Under the pieces are notes generated by a model. It was not told the DNA's origin. It ran no database searches and saw only the letters and a list, made by a program, of their open reading frames with translations. Position numbers and translations under genes: made by a program. DNA of 64,000 bases from Streptomyces microflavus (GTDB lineage: Bacteria > Actinomycetota > Actinomycetes > Streptomycetales > Streptomycetaceae). The stretch covers positions 310,001 through 374,000 of the forward strand of contig NZ_BMUG01000010.1 in assembly GCF_014650075.1 (NCBI RefSeq), read 5' to 3'. Below are positions 62,602-64,000 of the stretch, one piece after another (positions within the stretch are counted from its first letter, which is position 1; each line of letters opens with the position of its first letter).

Positions 62602-63696
62602 GTGGCAGGACGATTCGCCCCCCGCACCGCGCGCCCGACGCTGCCGCACCAGGCAGCTCAGGTTGTGCGGCGCGAGAAGGGGTTCGCGCGCGGCGAAGAG
62701 GGGCCTGCGCGCGGCGAAGAGGGGCTCGCACGCGGTGGCGAGGGGCTCGCGCGCGGCGACGGGGCTCCCGTGCGGGGCGATGAGCGCCCGCTGACCCGGG
62801 AGTGGACCCCGCCCGGCCCGTTGGACCTGCGTCTGGTCCTCGGCCCGCTGCGCCGGGGCCCGGCCGACCCCACGTTCCGGATGGCGCCGGACGGCACGTT
62901 CTGGCGGGCCACCCGCACGCCGGAGGGCCCCGGCACCCTGAGGGTGGCGGCGCGCGGCGACCGCGTCGGGGCACAGGCATGGGGCCCCGGGGCGGAGTGG
63001 CTGCTGGCCTGCCTGCCCGCCCTCCTGGGGGCCGACGACGACCCGGACGCGTTCACCCCGCACCACCGCCTGCTCGCCGTGGCCCGGCACCGCCGCCCCG
63101 GGCTGCGGCTGCTGCGCACGGGCCTGGTCATGGAGTCGCTGATCCCGTCGATCCTGGAACAGAAGGTCACCACGGACGAGGCGTACCGCGCCTGGCGCCT
63201 CCTGGTCCGCCGCTACGGCACCCCGGCCCCCGGCCCGACGGCCGCACTGGGCCTCCATGTGATGCCGGACGCGCGGACCTGGGCGATGATCCCGTCCTGG
63301 GAGTGGCACAAGGCGGGCGTCGACACCAAGCGCTCGTCGACGATCATGCGGGCGGTACGGGTGGCGCCCAGGCTGGAGGAGGCGTCGGCGATGGAGCTTC
63401 CCCGGGCGACGGCCCGCCTGGAACTGATCCCCGGCATCGGCCCCTGGACCTCCGCCGAAACCCTCCAGCGCTCCAACGGCGCCCCCGACGCGGTCACGGT
63501 GGGCGACTACCACCTGCCGGGCATCGTGGGCCACGCCCTGGCGGACAACCGCCACGCGGACGACGAGGAGATGCTGACCCTGCTGACCCCGTACGAGGGC
63601 CAGCGTCACAGGGCAACGCGCTTGATCCTGCTCTCGGGCCGAATCCCGGAGCGCAGGGGCCCGAGGATGACACCGGGAAACATCGCAGCGCTGTAA
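62602..63696 (+). CDS. DNA-3-methyladenine glycosylase (AlkA-type, HhH-GPD)
   Basis: 364 residues. The C-terminal HhH-GPD core contains ESLIPSILEQKVTTDEAYRA and the hairpin LELIPGIGPWTSAETLQRSN, with the catalytic Asp expected in VTVGDYHLP. It removes alkylated bases from DNA. The first ~60 residues hold four 7-residue repeats (ARGEEGP, ARGEEGL, ARGGEGL, ARGDGAP) not expected in the family. It has a GTG start and is only 63 bp after the nucleotidyltransferase gene. Confidence 0.88.
   Translation: MAGRFAPRTARPTLPHQAAQVVRREKGFARGEEGPARGEEGLARGGEGLARGDGAPVRGDERPLTREWTPPGPLDLRLVLGPLRRGPADPTFRMAPDGTFWRATRTPEGPGTLRVAARGDRVGAQAWGPGAEWLLACLPALLGADDDPDAFTPHHRLLAVARHRRPGLRLLRTGLVMESLIPSILEQKVTTDEAYRAWRLLVRRYGTPAPGPTAALGLHVMPDARTWAMIPSWEWHKAGVDTKRSSTIMRAVRVAPRLEEASAMELPRATARLELIPGIGPWTSAETLQRSNGAPDAVTVGDYHLPGIVGHALADNRHADDEEMLTLLTPYEGQRHRATRLILLSGRIPERRGPRMTPGNIAAL
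62688..62770. repeat. 21-bp coding tandem repeats in the glycosylase N-terminus
   Basis: About four degenerate copies of a GCGCGCGGCGAAGAGGGGC unit, in frame, encoding charged 7-residue repeats. Confidence 0.8.
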
Positions 63697-63734
63697 AACA
63701 CCCCCCATTCCAGCCCCTGCGGGGTTCGCTCACC

Positions 63735-63835
63735 CAGCCCCTCCGGCGTTTGAGGAGCGGGGTCCGGGGCAGAGCCCCGAAACCTCAGCCCGTCCGGCGC
63801 TTGAGGACAGAAGGGGTCCGGGGCAGAGCCCCGGT
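63735..63835. repeat. Two copies of a Streptomyces intergenic repeat
   Basis: Each copy reads CAGCCC(C/G)TCCGGCG, TTGAGGA and GGGGTCCGGGGCAGAGCCCC, with a hairpin in the last part (copies at about 63735-63781 and 63786-63835). From memory, such elements are scattered through Streptomyces chromosomes between gene ends. Confidence 0.75.
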
Positions 63836-63901
63836 TTCGGGAAGGGGCGGGTAGGGGAGAGGCCCCGCGCAGCGGCCCCACCCCCCCCGCACGCCCCCAC
63901 C

Positions 63902-64000
63902 TCACCGCACGGTGAGAAAGTCCTCCGCATCCCGAACAGCCCGCTCCCGAGCCACCCCCACCGCATGCCCCACAGCCACCGCCCCCAACGGATCCCACGA
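63902..64000 (-). CDS. C-terminal end of a nitroreductase-like gene, possibly fbiB (partial)
   Basis: A 32-codon open frame entering from the right edge and ending in TGA (complement 63902-63904). The tail WDPLGAVAVGHAVGVARERA, then DAEDFLTVR, resembles the end of the nitroreductase domain of FbiB, the F420 gamma-glutamyl ligase. In Streptomyces the F420 genes lie near this nucleotidyltransferase (from memory). The visible piece is too short to be sure. Confidence 0.45.
   Translation of the reverse strand, partial: SWDPLGAVAVGHAVGVARERAVRDAEDFLTVR

Noticed and set aside
63735..63835. Repeat pair as an attachment site or mobile element end
   Set aside because: No integrase, transposase or tRNA nearby; the sequence matches scattered streptomycete intergenic repeats.

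Overview
The window is chromosomal DNA of a Streptomyces. Evidence: GC is very high, with G/C in almost every third codon position; TTA codons are nearly absent; GTG starts and ATGA/GTGA stop-start overlaps are common; and the tRNA-Leu(UAA) of bldA is present. Family content (SigI-type sigma module, hut genes, LCP cluster, purEK) is typical Streptomyces core. I saw no insertion sequence, phage, CRISPR array or rRNA.

Layout. 1-2312: ABC exporter (FtsX-type permease cut by the left edge, plus its ATPase). 2867-2952: bldA. 3162-13229: Bax-inhibitor protein, small hypotheticals, thiolase, SGNH hydrolase, cystathionine beta-synthase, CX5R phosphatase, RpiR regulator, membrane proteins. 13242-15481: minus-strand operon of three Roadblock-type proteins and a DUF4388/PATAN-like protein; two of these genes carry a TTA codon. 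15865-21435: histidine-utilisation operon hutU - M20 amidohydrolase - hutF - hutI behind a promoter with a 16-bp palindrome. 21589-23904: SigB/SigI-family sigma factor facing a STAS antagonist and a serine-kinase-type anti-sigma factor. 24070-28368: secreted/surface cluster with LPKTG and LAATG sorting signals, a DUF916-like protein and a neocarzinostatin-like protein. 28497-40440: POT transporter, two-component system, GtrA protein, purK-purE, M19 dipeptidase, SGNH hydrolase, VOC protein, UDP-sugar dehydrogenase, acyl-CoA dehydrogenase. 40533-48677: BBE-type flavoenzyme, RibD-like reductase, subtilisin, winged-helix/zinc-ribbon protein, XRE-DUF397 pair, DUF5954-like protein. 48711-63696: envelope region with five LytR-CpsA-Psr (LCP) proteins, thioesterase, family-2 glycosyltransferase, acyl-adenylate-like protein, PGRP amidase, sugar-1-phosphate nucleotidyltransferase, AlkA-type glycosylase. 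A gene end possibly from fbiB lies at the right edge.

How the genes work together. The hut genes cover urocanate to N-formylglutamate, and the embedded M20 enzyme is the obvious candidate for the last step in place of HutG. The LCP, glycosyltransferase and nucleotidyltransferase genes fit assembly and attachment of wall glycopolymers. The most interesting link is between bldA and the Roadblock operon: reading by eye, the only two in-frame TTA codons I found in confident genes are both in that operon, so its expression should depend on bldA. Other candidates for undescribed systems are the surface cluster at 24-28 kb and the 26-bp perfect palindrome before the XRE gene at 46.4 kb.
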